NCBI GenBank assembly: GCA_963971405.1
Contig: OZ020489.1
Location: forward strand, 2,046,001-2,110,000
From: Psococerastis gibbosa
Lineage: Eukaryota > Arthropoda > Insecta > Psocodea > Psocidae
DNA: 64,000 nt
Reading direction: 5' to 3'
Positions 34,061 through 46,005 of the stretch are shown here, in pieces (position 1 is the stretch's first letter; every line of letters starts with the position of its first letter). Under the pieces are notes generated by a model. The model made no database searches. It saw only the letters and a program-made list of their open reading frames with translations, and was not told where the DNA came from. Both the position numbers and the translations under genes were made by a program.

Positions 34061-35190
34061 TATCAAATTATTTTCACGTTGACTGGTTGCCATCTTAAAA
34101 TGGTTGATTTGTAGTAAAAAGTGTTGATTATCATTATTGTAGATAATAATACGATTCAACAATTCAACGATTCAACAATTCATTCCTCTGCGACCAATAT
34201 TAACTGAGATATGAATTATATGAGGTTTCAATCGGCCACCATCTTGAAACTAAATAGTGGATCTAGCTGGTTAATGAACGCGATCAAGACATTTGTATAA
34301 ACAATTTTTGTGCCAAGTTTCATAAAGATCAGATAATATTTACAGAAGTTAGTGTTTCCTAAAATCGATACACATATATACAGTATGTGTACATACATAC
34401 TGTATATATATAACATTTTGAACGGAGGGTGGTTTTAGGCTCAGGGGGTCATGAAATGAAAAGTTGTGAAGAAATTTTCCGAAAGTCGAAAATTGGTCAC
34501 CATCTCAATAGGCAGATGAATCTCCCTAAAAGCTCTAAACCAATGGATAATAGAATCAATATAATATCTTGCCCCATTGTAAATTGACTATAACAATCTC
34601 TGACACTAAAGGGTATATAATCGATTCTTCTTAATTCTTAAACCCCATCGCTGTCATTTTACTAAATCAGCTCCACAAAGAGATACCAAAGTCAGGCTGA
34701 CTGCTGAAGACTTGATGTAAGTTGGTGGGACACCTACAAAGTGAAATACCCGGCCCGAAGTTGCTTCCAATTACTTAAATGACTTTAACTTGTGAATTGG
34801 ATTAAAGTAATCTTAAGCCCCGCCCCGGGACGGATAAGGTACGGTACGTATCTCTCGTACGTTTCCGCTCGAATTCGTCGCAAAGTTTTCTTCAATATCC
34901 TTTCTTTTGCTGTCAAAGACTGTTGTAGTCAGCAGTAATGCGGACATAGTGTGTGTTATGCTTGAGAAAATTTTCGTTTTAGCCGAGATTACTTGGACAG
35001 TTTTAAATTTCTTTGTGAGCAGCTTGGGGATTTCTGCAACCCCCTCAAAGGCGGCCTGTAGGGCAAATTGATTTTCAGGAAATACCTACACTATATACGT
35101 TCAGTTCCATTGCAATTTGGTTAATAAAGTCTTCATCTGCAAAGTATTTTGCTGAGAAAATTCGTTGAAGCCCAGCACTATTTCTTGCAC
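34061..35190. other. Non-coding; TA-rich palindrome
   Basis: A self-complementary stretch around ATACAGTATGTGTACATACATACTGTATAT-like sequence lies at 34377-34410. No coding feature recognised. Confidence 0.5.
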
Positions 35191-35642
35191 CAGTGGCTTA
35201 CAAAGTATTTCCACCGTGTAGACTTCTGGACCCCCTGTTTTGAGCACTTTCAATAAGTCTAGCTCTGTAAGCTGTAAACATTACTGTGCCCACTATTTTG
35301 CGCCCATTTTTTTCTAGAAATTTCTCCTGAGGTAGACCCCTAGGCCCCCTTTTGTTGGCGGTTGCATTCTTTGTCAGTAAAATCAAAACGTTACTACTGT
35401 TAAAATGCGTAAACACCCACTATTTCAGACCTATTTTATCAAACATTTTCCCCGGGGGGATGGAGAGGAAGGAAGAAGACCTCCCGAAATCCTGCCCAGG
35501 GGGACACTATACAAGGCCATGCCCTCTAATTTAACAGATGCGCATGTCTATGAGTGTTTTTTTAAATATTTTTTTTGGAATCTGAGGGGGGGGGGGGCAA
35601 ATGTGGCACTGCCACCCTCATATATTTATCGTTACACCACTG
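35191..35642. mobile_element. hAT-like element related to the 25.4-kb one
   Basis: Left end CAGTGGCTTACAAAG; right end is the complement of CAGTGGTGTAACGAT. Minus-strand interior has CCCCCCGGGGAAAATG, a TAGGTCTGAAATAGTGGG segment and GTTTACGCATTTTAAC, matching the repeat units inside 25371-26104. Flanking 8-mers do not match, so the insertion is older. Confidence 0.55.
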
Positions 35643-38033
35643 AGCTCCGTATGTGACAGTTGTATTATTTTCGAGGGACCAATGTCAAATCTTCTTTAGA
35701 CGATGTAGAGTACGCTTTGCAGCCACGACTGGATTTGTTGGTGTTTGGATGCTCTGAAGGCGTGTCAGAGGACATTGTTGAAATTAAAAAAAAAAAAACA
35801 CTGCAGGATGAGTTCTATTTCTCCTATATGTAAATCTCCTTTGTACCATAAAAATAAATTTACATTATCTGTCTCTCACTAAATGTATTGAAATAATATT
35901 GTATTGAATACCATACTTAATTTTATGTATATGATTAGCATTTTATTGGAATTTTAGGTCTGTTGTCAAATAAATGATTGTTTATTCATTCATTTTATAA
36001 TGCTATAATGCCTTAAAATACATTTCTACTGAAAGGAGTATAGACAGTTGACTTGTTGACTTTGTATAGTATAAGAAACTGGACCACTTTCTCATAAAAA
36101 TGTGCTTGCGACCAAATAATCAAAACATTGGAGTTTGAAGTTATTTTTCTATACATAGCACATGTGCAACCGCCATTTTGGAAGTCAATACGCAACGGGT
36201 TCATTAAATAAACTAGTTTTCTCCTTTTTCAGGGGATTAGCCCCGATAACATACCAGTCAACCTGCAGTAATGTGGAAGGAAAATAGAAATCAATGTTAA
36301 ATTGCAAAAAAAAATAACATTAACAGTAACTATTTTTTCAATATGACATCAAATTAATAATGTTCTACAGTTGGAATTTGAAACATAATTTATTTTAAAG
36401 CACAAATCAAAAAATTGTTTTTTTTTTCAGGTGACTGATGCTCAGTGAAAAATAATAGTTGATCTTGACTAGCCACATTGGGGCAAGAACCAGAACCGTG
36501 ATTTGGCCATCGATTCTAATTTTATTTGATGAAGAAACAGATGAGCTTTTGTAGTGAGACTTCGCCCTTCTCCACTATACAATTTTTTTTAAATATTTAT
36601 ATTTCATTCAAATTTATATTTTCCCCCTTGACCTATATAATTTCTCAGCACTCGGTTCGTAAATTCCGAGCATTCCTGCTAGTAAATAGCTTATTACTAC
36701 AGTATAATACTACATATTGTACATGGCTGTATGTAGGGCACTTGTAGGCACGTCAGACAATTTGGTGCACTGATAGTTCACATTAAATCACTACAAATAA
36801 TTTAAAATGCCTCTACAAAATTTAGCAAGTCAGCAAATAAACACAAAAGTCCAAAAACAATGCCAACCATTCTGATTGCGAAAAACGTCAAAAGTCACGA
36901 AGCCAAGATAACGAAGATTACTGCCACGGTAGTAAACAATTGCGCTGATTTCCAAAAAATAAAACAGGCCGGGAGAACGGAAGGAAAGGGACAATGAGGC
37001 GGCCGAGAAAGAGATGGGAGGGAGAGGCAGTGCTGACGCAGTACATCATTAGGCCAGTCTTTGAAAGCAACAACTGAATTGGAACATGGCCTAATCACCC
37101 ACCCCAATGCCGACAGGGGTGACTTTTGCTAAATATTTTGGTGAATTCTCTATTGTGGGTCTCAAAAATCAGCAGTTTTTCTACCCGGAACTGGACGCGT
37201 TGGTGTTCTTCGAGAAGAAAGCGGAATAAATTTATGAGGGAGGGAAATTTTTTTATTTAATGTAGGCCTACAGTTTCGAAGTAAGCAGGCAATTTTGTGC
37301 TATTATGAGAATAAACGTAGCCGTGAAAAACTAGGACGAAACTGTCAGCTTATGATTTCACTGTGGATATGCGTGCTAGCTACAAGTATGATAGATCGAA
37401 ATTGCTTGCTTGCTTAGCTCTATAATACGAAATTTCCCAAACATGAAAAACGAGTAAAATAGGATTAATTTAAAAAGAAAACTATAGCACGGTAACTTGA
37501 AGCATTTCAAAGAACGCTCTCAATTAAAACTTCTGCCTAATCATTTGAATATACCGACATACAGTACCTACAGTACAGACACAAGCTATTGCATTTATAG
37601 AATTCTGTAACGTACAAAAATTGAACATATTCACACTTTTCTAGAAATATAAGGGGCGCAGGTCTTCTAACAACGAAAGTGTGAGATATGCAAATTCAAC
37701 GATATTGGCTAGTTAATAAAATTCATAAGAAAACATGATTGGAATAGAAACTAAAACTCGTTTGAGCATCAACTATCGAATATGGTCCCTTCTTCATTTC
37801 GTAGTTTGTGCTTGATTGGAAACTCTAGTTTGCACTTTTTCAAAGTTTCCAATCATGAGGTACAAACTTTTCCGGATAACTATCAAAATGGGGATTTTCC
37901 CTAACATGGTTCAATGGAAAATTAGATCATCTTATGTTGAATATCACGACGAGAGAAATGGATTCCTTGCTAGTGGAACTTTGGCTCCTACTGTCGATGG
38001 AGCGCAGGATTAAGATGCAGGTCCGAAGTTTGA
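35643..38033. other. Non-coding, nothing recognised
   Basis: A+T-rich with short open frames; A run at about 35788-35799. No domain, RNA or duplicated structure seen. Confidence 0.5.
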
Positions 38034-38375
38034 AACACGCTACACCTACAACTAAACGTACCAACATTAACGACAACCTACCCCCGACAGCTGTTACTTT
38101 ACCGACACAAACTACTGAGAAAAGTACCCCCGGATCAGCTGGTTATTCACAATTGTGGCACAAGACTTGGCAACGGCTGTAATCACCAGATTCCTAAGCA
38201 CAATACGTCCCTATTTCAACAATCCCATACTTACTTGTCTGTCTCATTATTTAATAATATACCAGAAAACATTAAATCTACCCCTACTACAAAAACTTTC
38301 AAACAACAAATTAAAACATATCTTAATCCTTATACAAACATACTAAAAGAATGCATATTACAAAATAATTCATAA
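38034..38375 (+). pseudogene. CR1-like LINE reverse transcriptase C-terminus
   Basis: An uninterrupted frame ends LLYRHKLLRKVPPDQL, HNCGTRLGNGC, IPKHNTSLFQQSHTYLSVSL, FNNIPENIKSTPTTKTFKQQ and IKTYLNPYTNI before the stop at 38373-38375. The order H-x-x-x-T-R, P-x-H-x-T-x-L-F, S-L-F-N-x-I-P-E-x-I-K and F-K-x-x-(I/L)-K-x-Y-L is the C-terminal signature of CR1-type LINE proteins. 5'-truncated. The frame is open but lacks all catalytic motifs. Confidence 0.75.
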
Positions 38376-38670
38376 CTTTTTATTTTTTTAAAGAATAGTA
38401 AACTATTATATAATACTCCTAATATTGATTGCTATTCTGATCAGTTCTTATTTTCTTTGTTTTTTTTTCTTTTTAATTATTATTATTTTTCTTAAGCGGT
38501 AGGTTTTCTTTTAGGTAAAGCGCGATGAGTTGAAGGGGGGGCCCAGCACGGGAACCATTCCTTCGGGATCCCCCCTTCACTAAAACTGTAAAACTACCTT
38601 ATTATTAATTGTACACTTATGTATATAAATATACGATTTTCATTTCATTTTTTCATTTTTCATTTCACGT
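38376..38670 (+). mobile_element. 3' untranslated region and tail of the CR1-like LINE
   Basis: Follows the LINE stop. Contains a GC-rich hairpin-like part (AAGGGGGGGCCCAGC to GGGATCCCCCCTTC, about 38534-38579), then A+T-rich sequence and a CATTT/CATTTT repeat tail (about 38640-38668), as expected for a CR1-group 3' end. Confidence 0.65.
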
Positions 38671-39030
38671 CATTTGCGTAGGTTTATACTTTATTTTGAA
38701 AACCTAGAGGCAGTACTTGGTCTTTTCGCTTCCATTTGGTCAGGCCATGTGCCAAATATGTTGAAACCAAGACAGTTAAGTGAGAACTTCCCTTAACTGA
38801 TTATATAGACATCAAGAGCGGGTTGGTATTCACATAAGTTAAGCATGGGCAAAAAAATGGTACTTTTCCGTTTTTCTGCCGAGAGGTGTTAACCCGCTGC
38901 CTTTTTGGCAACACTTGACGTACGCTCTCGAAGGAAGCAGACCAGAGATGGAAGTAATAGTAATATGGCTGCTTTTATTTACTTTTACATGATACATTAC
39001 AGATTTAATTATTGCAGTGAAGGTCTGGGA
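38671..39030. other. Non-coding, nothing recognised
   Basis: No feature seen. Confidence 0.5.
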
Positions 39031-39143
39031 ATGTATCGTACTACCCGACCACGATAGGATGGCACTTGGAACACTTATAATATAAAAATCGAATAAACAA
39101 GTTCCAATTGCCATCTTATCGTGGTTGGGTATAGTACAATGTA
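39031..39143. repeat. 113-bp hairpin (mini foldback)
   Basis: Arms of about 40 nt, ACCCGACCACGATAGGATGG and the complement of ACCCAACCACGATAAGATGG with flanking matches, around an A+T-rich loop. A few G-T type differences between the arms. Could be a tiny MITE or a structured 3' part of the adjacent LINE. Confidence 0.6.
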
Positions 39144-39319
39144 TAAGAAATAAGCTCAAGTATGCGTGGTGGTTAAGAAAATTTATTATAATTATACACA
39201 TTATGACACATGGTATTTATTATTATTTATAAGTTTGTTAGCTGACATAGGTCACAGACCCTTTGAACAGCGTATAGACATTGAGTTCATTTTTATTACA
39301 TTACATTTTAACTATTGTA
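39144..39319 (-). mobile_element. Probable 3' untranslated region of the LINE
   Basis: A+T-rich sequence directly downstream of the ORF2 stop on the minus strand, with several ATAATAAAT stretches. No clear poly(A) or repeat tail boundary can be placed. Confidence 0.4.
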
Positions 39320-41440
39320 TTAGTTCACATCAGTCCATTTGGTTAAGCCGGCAAGCTTTGCGAACCGCACTATGATTGGAAGCTTGCTGATCTTAATTGT
39401 AGCGCTATCGGGGAATGCCTGTTCAAAACACGCCAACCTTTGCCGCCAGAACGCTGTGCAAACGGACAGGATATGCGCTGCAGTTTCTGGTTCGTCTCCG
39501 CACATTCTGCAAGAGACATCCCCGACAGTTGTTAAATGTGCTATGTGTGCACGGTATGGGCCATGTCCCGTCAGGAGAGAAACTACTGCTCTGATTGCCG
39601 TTCTGCTTTCCCGTAACTTATGTACTCCATACTGTGGTGAGGGCTCTCTAATGTACAATTTTGAGTGCTTAAGATCTTCAGTTTTGTTCCAGTGTTCTGA
39701 GAACGACCTCCGTAGTTGCGTTAGTATTTGTCTTTTAACTGTCGCCGGTCCCAAAGGTAGAAAAGGTTCGTTTCCTATTGGGGGTCGGGATGAGCCAATT
39801 CTGGCTAGTTCGTCAGCCTCCTCGTTTCCGTGTATTCCCCTATGGCCAGGGATCCACACTAGAGTAATTTGTACGTCACTCTGCTCTTTGTGTAGCTCGC
39901 GGCATTCCGCTATCAGTCTCGACGTTATTGTGGCGCTGCTCAGAGCTTTTATGGCTGCTTGACTGTCTGAACATATAAAAATTCGGGAGCCAAGACTTAA
40001 TTGCATACAAATATCTAAAGCATGCCTTATTGCGTATACTTCCGCCTGAAACACTGAGACATGAGCCCCTAAGTGGATTGATGCTTCGATTTGAGGACGA
40101 GCACAGTAGACTCCGGCACCTGCTAGGCCATTCATGAGGGATCCATCGGTGTAGATGACTGTTTCAGTTTCCCGGATGAAAGTAGGCACTCCCGCTGCCC
40201 AGTCTTCCCGCAAAGGTATCCTGGTATTGATGCAGTTGTCCGGGTTTATTACAGGGTTAATGTTGTCCTGCGGCATCTCCCCCAGTTCTCCAAAGTTCCA
40301 CTCTGGTGGTCCCAGCCATGTACCTGAATGTTTCAGCCTCCAATACGCAAGCTGTGCCTGGTTCTGTATGTGGAGATGGAGTGGGGGTAAATCAAGAAGC
40401 ACTTTAAGTGCTGCGGTTGGCGTGCTTCTTAGCGCTCCCGTAGCTCCTAAGCATATAAGCCTCTGCAGCTTTTGAAGTTGTTTTTGGACTGTGATGAGCC
40501 TCGTGCGCTTCCACCACACTATACATCCGTAAGTGACAACAGGCCTGACTACTGCAGTGTATAGCCATCTTGCTACACTTACATTAAGTCCCCACGTACT
40601 GCTGTATAAACGGCGCATGACAAATAGTACGTTTTGAGCTCTTTGTATAGCTTTTTCCAGGTGCAGCTTCCAGGACAATTTTTTATCCAATGTAACGCCG
40701 AGATACTTAACAGTGTTGGACAATTTTAATTCTCTTCCATCCATATTGATTGTTGGTACATTCTCGAATCTCCTTTTTGTGAACAACACCACTTCTGTCT
40801 TCTCAGGATTGACATGCAGGCCTTTGCCCTTGCACCAGTCACTGACTATTTGTAGTGCCCTCTCCATTAGTTCACACATAACGCTGATTGCCCAGCCAAT
40901 AACGACAATGGCGACGTCGTCGGCATGTGCTTGAATGTGAAAGCCTTTCTTTGTCAGCAGCTTGATTAGCTGATCCATTACGAGACACCATATTAGAGAA
41001 GACAGTACGCCACCCTGAGGACAGCCTCTAGCAGCTCGTACTGTTTGTTTGCTTTCTCCCCGTTTCGACGTAACTGCCCTGTTCTGCAATAAAAAAGTCA
41101 CCCAAACTATGATGAACTGTGGGAATCTTCCTTGCATGGCGTCAATTACAGCACTGAAGGACACATTATTGAAAGCCCCGCCTACATCTAATCAGGATAA
41201 AAGAGCCATTTCGTTATTCTCAGCAGCCTTGTAGAGCCGATGTGTCAGAGAGTGCAGTGCAGTCTCCGTGGATTTTCCTACTTGATAGGCATGGTGCATA
41301 GGATGAAGAGGCTGTGTGGTATGTAGCCTACTTCTCATGTACCAGTCAACCAAACGCTCCATTGTTTTCAGAAGGAAGGAGCTCAGAGTTATGGGCCTGT
41401 ATGAACTAGGCAACGAATAGTCTGACATCCCTGTCACATG
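39320..41440 (-). pseudogene. I/Jockey-type LINE ORF2, 5'-truncated (RT and RNase H)
   Basis: Two frames in the same phase are separated by one TGA at 41192-41194. Upstream: SSYRPITLSSFLLKTMERLV and HAYQVGKSTETALHSLTHRL. Downstream (39320-41164, 614 codons): ARGCPQGGVLSSLIWCLVMD, the catalytic HADD (A-D-D at residues 81-83), KTEVVLFTKR and VKYLGVTLDKKLSW. Then an RNase H domain with all expected acids (IYTDGS, FQAEVYAIRHALD, CSDSQAA, GNEEADELAR) and a C-terminal C-R-M-C...H...C knuckle. RNase H after the RT is typical of the I, Loa, Outcast and Nimb groups. The endonuclease half is absent; similarity begins at about 41440. Nearly intact, so a relatively recent truncated insertion. Confidence 0.9.
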
Positions 41441-41444
41441 ACAC

Positions 41445-42339
41445 ATGGTAAGTAAATACGACGGAGGCATGATGAGAATGGCAATAATAACTTGCCCGGA
41501 GAATTATTTAAGCCATTTTAATACTGATGAATTGAAACTTACCCGTTGCACTCGTTTGAAACCAAAGCAGACGACATTCCACTGTTTTGTCATATTCGAG
41601 CCAAAAATGTTTCACCTACGTCTATCGTTTAAAATGCACTTAAGCTCAATTTCAGTTCACAAAGAATTCGGGATTTCGAGATTCGAGATTATTTGGGCTA
41701 ATTTATTCTCTTTCCTTGGTGCTAGGCAAATTCGTTAGTTATACTGACCATTATCGTAATTTAAATACACTAGTTAATAACACATTACTAGTGTTTTATT
41801 ATAATGTTTCAATAATATTATATTATGACAAGACGATTTTATGTTGTTGTAGCTGTATATTAGAGCCTTTACGCTGCAGAGGGAGTAAATAAATAAAGGA
41901 AAAATGATTTTGGTAAAGCAGTTCTCGATGCCTCTTTTGGATTCGAAAAGTTCCTGTGAGAAAAAAAGGAAGAAAATGAAAAAGTGAGGTGATCGGACAA
42001 TTTACGGGAGGGGGGGGGGGGTAGGAAAGTCTGAAGGTTTAGACGGGTGGAAGAGTGGACAGGGCAGGTAAGAGGCTTATTCCGGGAGAATCCGAGGTCA
42101 CATGTCCACTCAACTGCGCATAACCAGTTAATAACCCGGAAACATTTCTTCGATTGCAGGAAATGGCCATTTGGACATTGCTTACTGAACAAAGCAAATG
42201 CTTTCAACCTTAAAACCTTTTTCAATCTATCAGAAATTGTCTCAAAATTCAAACTAGGCATGCGGGATAGCTTGTGAGGCGCCTGGTTTGCGGTTTGTTA
42301 ATGATAAAGGCTTATGCATATCACCGCTTCCATTATGAA
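41445..42339. other. Non-coding; G run
   Basis: Unique sequence with a G run at about 42008-42020. Overlapping open frames at 41869-42277 on both strands have no recognisable product. Confidence 0.5.
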
Positions 42340-42483
42340 CAGGGCCGTAGACAGAATTTTTTCCGCGAGGGATCCATCTCGCAATTGGAGGTGAGGAAAC
42401 CTGGATATACATAAAACTCCATTGTATCTAATATACAATGTAAATATTTCGGGAGCCCCACCCCCTCTCTGGCTAGGGCCTCG
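42340..42483. mobile_element. Short hAT-like MITE, 144 bp
   Basis: Left end CAGGGCCGTAGACAGA and complement of right end CGAGGCCCTAGCCAGA agree at 12 of 16 positions. Flanking 8-mers ATTATGAA (42332-42339) and CTTACGAA (42484-42491) agree at 6 of 8, consistent with a decayed target duplication. Confidence 0.5.
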
Positions 42484-43044
42484 CTTACGAATACGTGTAC
42501 ATTAAATTACATTATATTCATCCAACCATTCAAGATTAATAATTATTAAAATGTTGGTTATGGTACAGTAGACCTATATCAACTCCAACGCCATCATTTG
42601 TTATATCAACTAGTTTTCATGATACTAATTCAAAGACCCTAACAAGCTGTAGTTGAAATAATATAAATTAGAGCAGCCAAAAAGACACGGTCATCCTGAA
42701 GTAGGCAATTTTAAGTAATGCTAAAAAGCGTTCCCAGGGTCAATGGTTCTAACTCGATCAAGATATTCATAAAAATAGGCGTACATAAATTAGGGGAAAG
42801 CTAAATTTTGGTGTAAAGATGTAGCGTACAACGACACAAACTGCAAACACCTACCATAAGTCCCTAAAGATTCCATGTCTGTTCCAAAAATATTGTAGTT
42901 CAAAGTCAACGGTCAGGATTTTCGTTTTTTACGTTTCTCGTAAACAGTAAGTTTCATCAATGAAATACTACTAGTAGCTTAATAATAAATGGGAAAAGAC
43001 CACATTATCTGCAAAATTGCCTATTAACTTGTCTCTTGGAGGCA
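42484..43044. other. Non-coding, nothing recognised
   Basis: No feature seen. Confidence 0.5.
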
Positions 43045-43170
43045 CCATTTCCCCTTGTCCAATGCCAACGACCATGAGAATTTCGGACATTATTTGCATT
43101 GTTTTCGTATGAATTTTTGGCCATTGACACACTGGTATACGTTGTCGATGTCAACCTACACCGGTGACCA
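43045..43170 (+). repeat. Unclassified dispersed repeat, copy B
   Basis: Matches copy C (44144-44365) from CTTGTCCAATGCCAACGACC through ATTTCGGACATTATTTG and TTTTGGCCATTG to CAACCTACACCGG, with small differences. The 3' part present in copies A and C is missing. Confidence 0.65.
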
Positions 43171-43770
43171 CTCCTTAATCTATGAAATATCCTAGAAATG
43201 ACCTACTTGGTGGAAAATCAAGACAACAAGACCTATTAAATTGCGTTAAAAGGAAATCAAGCAGGTACAATATTATAAACGACAGTCGACAACTTCTAAC
43301 TCGAAATCTGGTCTGGCAACCGACGGATTCATATCAGCAACGTCAAATTCGTCTAAAAACACGCCCATGCCAAATGTCCAGTTCCGATTTTAATTGAAAC
43401 AGAGAGAAACAGTAATTAAACAGGTACAGAAGGTTCCAATGGCTAGAAATTGATTTACTGTATTTATCAATTTACAATAGAATACCATGACGGGAAAAGC
43501 TACCGTGTTTGTCAATATGGAGCTTATTTATCGAATCTAAATGCACAAAGAAGCTCCTACTAGAGCTAACTATCCAATGCCATCAGATAGCTAATCAATA
43601 GCTACACTGTCAACACTGTAACAAAAGCCGTCGCTGATTGTTCAAAGCACAACAAATGTTATATTGAGCGACACATTATGGTTGCCATGACTACGCGGCC
43701 CTTCATTATGCCCTTGTGTGTTTAACAATAATTAAATGCTACACATTACATCCCCCTCCCCCTCCTCCCT
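43171..43770. other. Non-coding, nothing recognised
   Basis: A 71-codon open frame at 43182-43397 has no recognisable family. Confidence 0.45.
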
Positions 43771-43860
43771 GCACAATTGATTGATTTCTTCAAGTACCGT
43801 AGAATGGGGGGGGGGGCTAAAAGCTGTACAGTGAAGTGCATGCTTTGATGTCTGCAATGC
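43771..43860 (-). repeat. Unclassified repeat pair, member 1
   Basis: On the minus strand CAAAGCATGCACTTCA, CTTTTAG, a C run and ACTTGAAGAAATCAATCAA parallel the segment at 45561-45645 (CAAAGCATACACTTCA, CTTTTAG, ACTTGAACGAATCAACCAA). Confidence 0.5.
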
Positions 43861-44143
43861 CACTGAAATTGTAATAGGGGGCAAGTGCCCTCCACTATAA
43901 CCGGTAGAGATGGACATGTACATTATATCCTATTTACAAATGCTTGGTCTGATCGGAGCTCGAAATTTTCAGCTAATTGCAGGCGAGAGAGGGCCACCCC
44001 CCTCTGTTACGATTTTATTTTATACTTTACTTGTATTGTATAATTTAACGGAAATATATATTGTATTATATTGTATTATGGTATGTACAGTAATTGTAAT
44101 TTTTAACTGACCTTATGGACCCAGGACTGCTTATAGTGGCCCT

Positions 44144-44365
44144 TAGGTCGCTTGTACAATGCCAACGACCCCATGGATTTCGGACATTATTTGTATTGTT
44201 TCCGTATGAATTTTTGGCCATTGGCAAACTGGTATACGTTCTCGATGTCAACCTACACCGGCTACAAGCAATTATGGACAAGCTGAGACAAGCTTACAAT
44301 ATTGACGCAATGAAACAGGCGAAGGCATGACTCAACAAAGTACAGATACGAGTCCTGTTATGGTG
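44144..44365 (+). repeat. Unclassified dispersed repeat, copy C
   Basis: The longest copy of the family also at 6671 and 43045. It has a 71-codon open frame whose C-terminus (LVYVLDVNLHRLQAIMDKLR) looks helical, but copies A and B do not preserve this frame and I do not recognise a protein family. Confidence 0.6.
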
Positions 44366-45560
44366 TAATAGTAATTAATGTAATATGCCCTGATATAATA
44401 CTTTTAAAATTATTACATTATTATACTTTATATTATTTGATGGAACTGCAGTAAGAGGAAATAATTTTTTAATCATATTGTAGGAAGTAGTAGCATCGGT
44501 CACAATGAATTTTCCTAACTGCAGTAGACCTATGATATATTCCACGAATAATCAAAAGATGAAGAACATGATGACGACATGCCATGTCCTAAGTAAAAAA
44601 AAGAAAGAAACCCAGAAAGATTGCAATTTTTTATTTATTGTATTTATATGAAAAGGTTAAGTCGCATACGAACAATTTAAGGATTCCGATTAACTTCTTC
44701 AATCGCCTCACTAAGTCACCTAATAATAGGTACTTGTGTCGAGTTACACGCAAAGTGTGTAGATACTCATTACTCGCACAAGTACAAACTCGCTACCACC
44801 TTCCCACCGAAGTCGCTAAATAATAGGCTACTTGACACTTTTTCAAACCCTATTTTAATACATTAGTAAATTTATTCCATGCCCCTAAAATAAGTTTTAT
44901 TTAAAAAAAAAACACTTAGTAGGAGGCAAAAAATTTTTCCGTATCGCATCAATTTAAGTGTAATGGTTAAAAAGGGAGTCATGTCACTGCAAAATGTGAT
45001 GTCATTTGTAAGTAACCACCAGTTGGGAAATTAATAGCAGTTGTATTGGTAGTGACGTCATTCATGGTCACATGTGTGCCGGCTCTTGTAATCCACATTT
45101 AAAAACACCAACATAAATTTAATTGATTTTTTAATGTTTAGACCTACAAATTTTTTCGTTCAAATCGCATATTGTATTATTGTAAACCTATTTGCTACCT
45201 TATCTAGCATTTATATTTAATTGTTACAACTGTCAAGTAGCCTATTGCCTTAATTTCCACACTTGGTTATTTTTGGGCCTTTTGGCTCACTCATACATTC
45301 AACGCAAGTTGAATTTCTGACTCTGATGGGTCCAAATTTTTGAATTATTTGTTCCCTTAGAAACTGGATTGACATTCACGTCCGAATCATGTGTCAAAAT
45401 TGTTTTTTTCAATCTCCTTTGCTCGTAGAATTGCCTTTGTTGGGTGACTAGCTCAAGTGCCAAAGGGGACAAGTAGATGCTGTCTGGACGCAAGTACAGG
45501 TTTTCAAGCAGGCTAAAATACATGGACATGATGCATTCTGTTTGGGGAGTGTGGTGGTTG
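44366..45560. other. Non-coding; weak open frame on minus strand
   Basis: A 76-codon frame on the minus strand at 45299-45529 (beginning MSMYFSLLENLYLRPDSIYL) has coding-like composition but is not recognisable and adjoins a repeat. Confidence 0.4.
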
Positions 45561-45645
45561 TGTCCTTTTGGTTGATTCGTTCAAGTGCCTGCGGGGAGAG
45601 AGAACTAAAAGTTGTCTGCATTGAAGTGTATGCTTTGAAGTCTGC
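45561..45645 (-). repeat. Unclassified repeat pair, member 2
   Basis: See 43771-43860. On the minus strand it also has TCTCTCTCCCCGCAG, which looks like a splice acceptor, but the frame after it is soon interrupted and the segment is a repeat. Confidence 0.5.
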
Positions 45646-45889
45646 TGAAATACTATTAAGGAGCCAAGTGTCGTTCAGATGGACTTTGTTGCGTTCTTAT
45701 GGCTTGTACAAACAACTCTGAAAGTGGTTTCCATCAAAACCTATTTCACGGCGACTTTAAAAGGTTTTACGTGGACATTGGTTTCTATTATGAGCGTCAA
45801 GAATGTACTTGTTTGCACTGAGTACAACACATAAGTTAACAGGTCAGCAAAACCACCCCTATTATATCACTATGGAGCAAGAGGGAAAA

Positions 45890-45990
45890 CGATGGCCGAG
45901 CTGAAGGTGTTAACGTCCGACCGGGGCGAGTTCAGGAAATGGGTTCGAGGCGACCCCCCCCCCCCCACGCTGCGACGCGGCACTAAGGGG
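45890..45990 (+). mobile_element. Possible tRNA-Ser/Leu-like SINE head
   Basis: GATGGCCGAGCTGAAGGTGT fits an A box of tRNA-Ser/Leu type and GGGTTCGAGGCGACC a B box about 50 nt later, followed by a C run and an AAGAAGAAG stretch. It abuts the dispersed unit at 46006. Not a functional tRNA: the acceptor stem cannot be formed. Confidence 0.35.
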
Positions 45991-46005
45991 GAAGAAGAAG
46001 ATGTT

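Noticed and set aside
39339-39962. 207-codon plus-strand frame
   Set aside because: Antisense shadow of the LINE RNase H region.
45541-45620. Splice-acceptor-like TCTCTCTCCCCGCAG followed by an open frame (minus strand)
   Set aside because: The segment is one of two diverged copies of a repeat and the frame is interrupted soon after.
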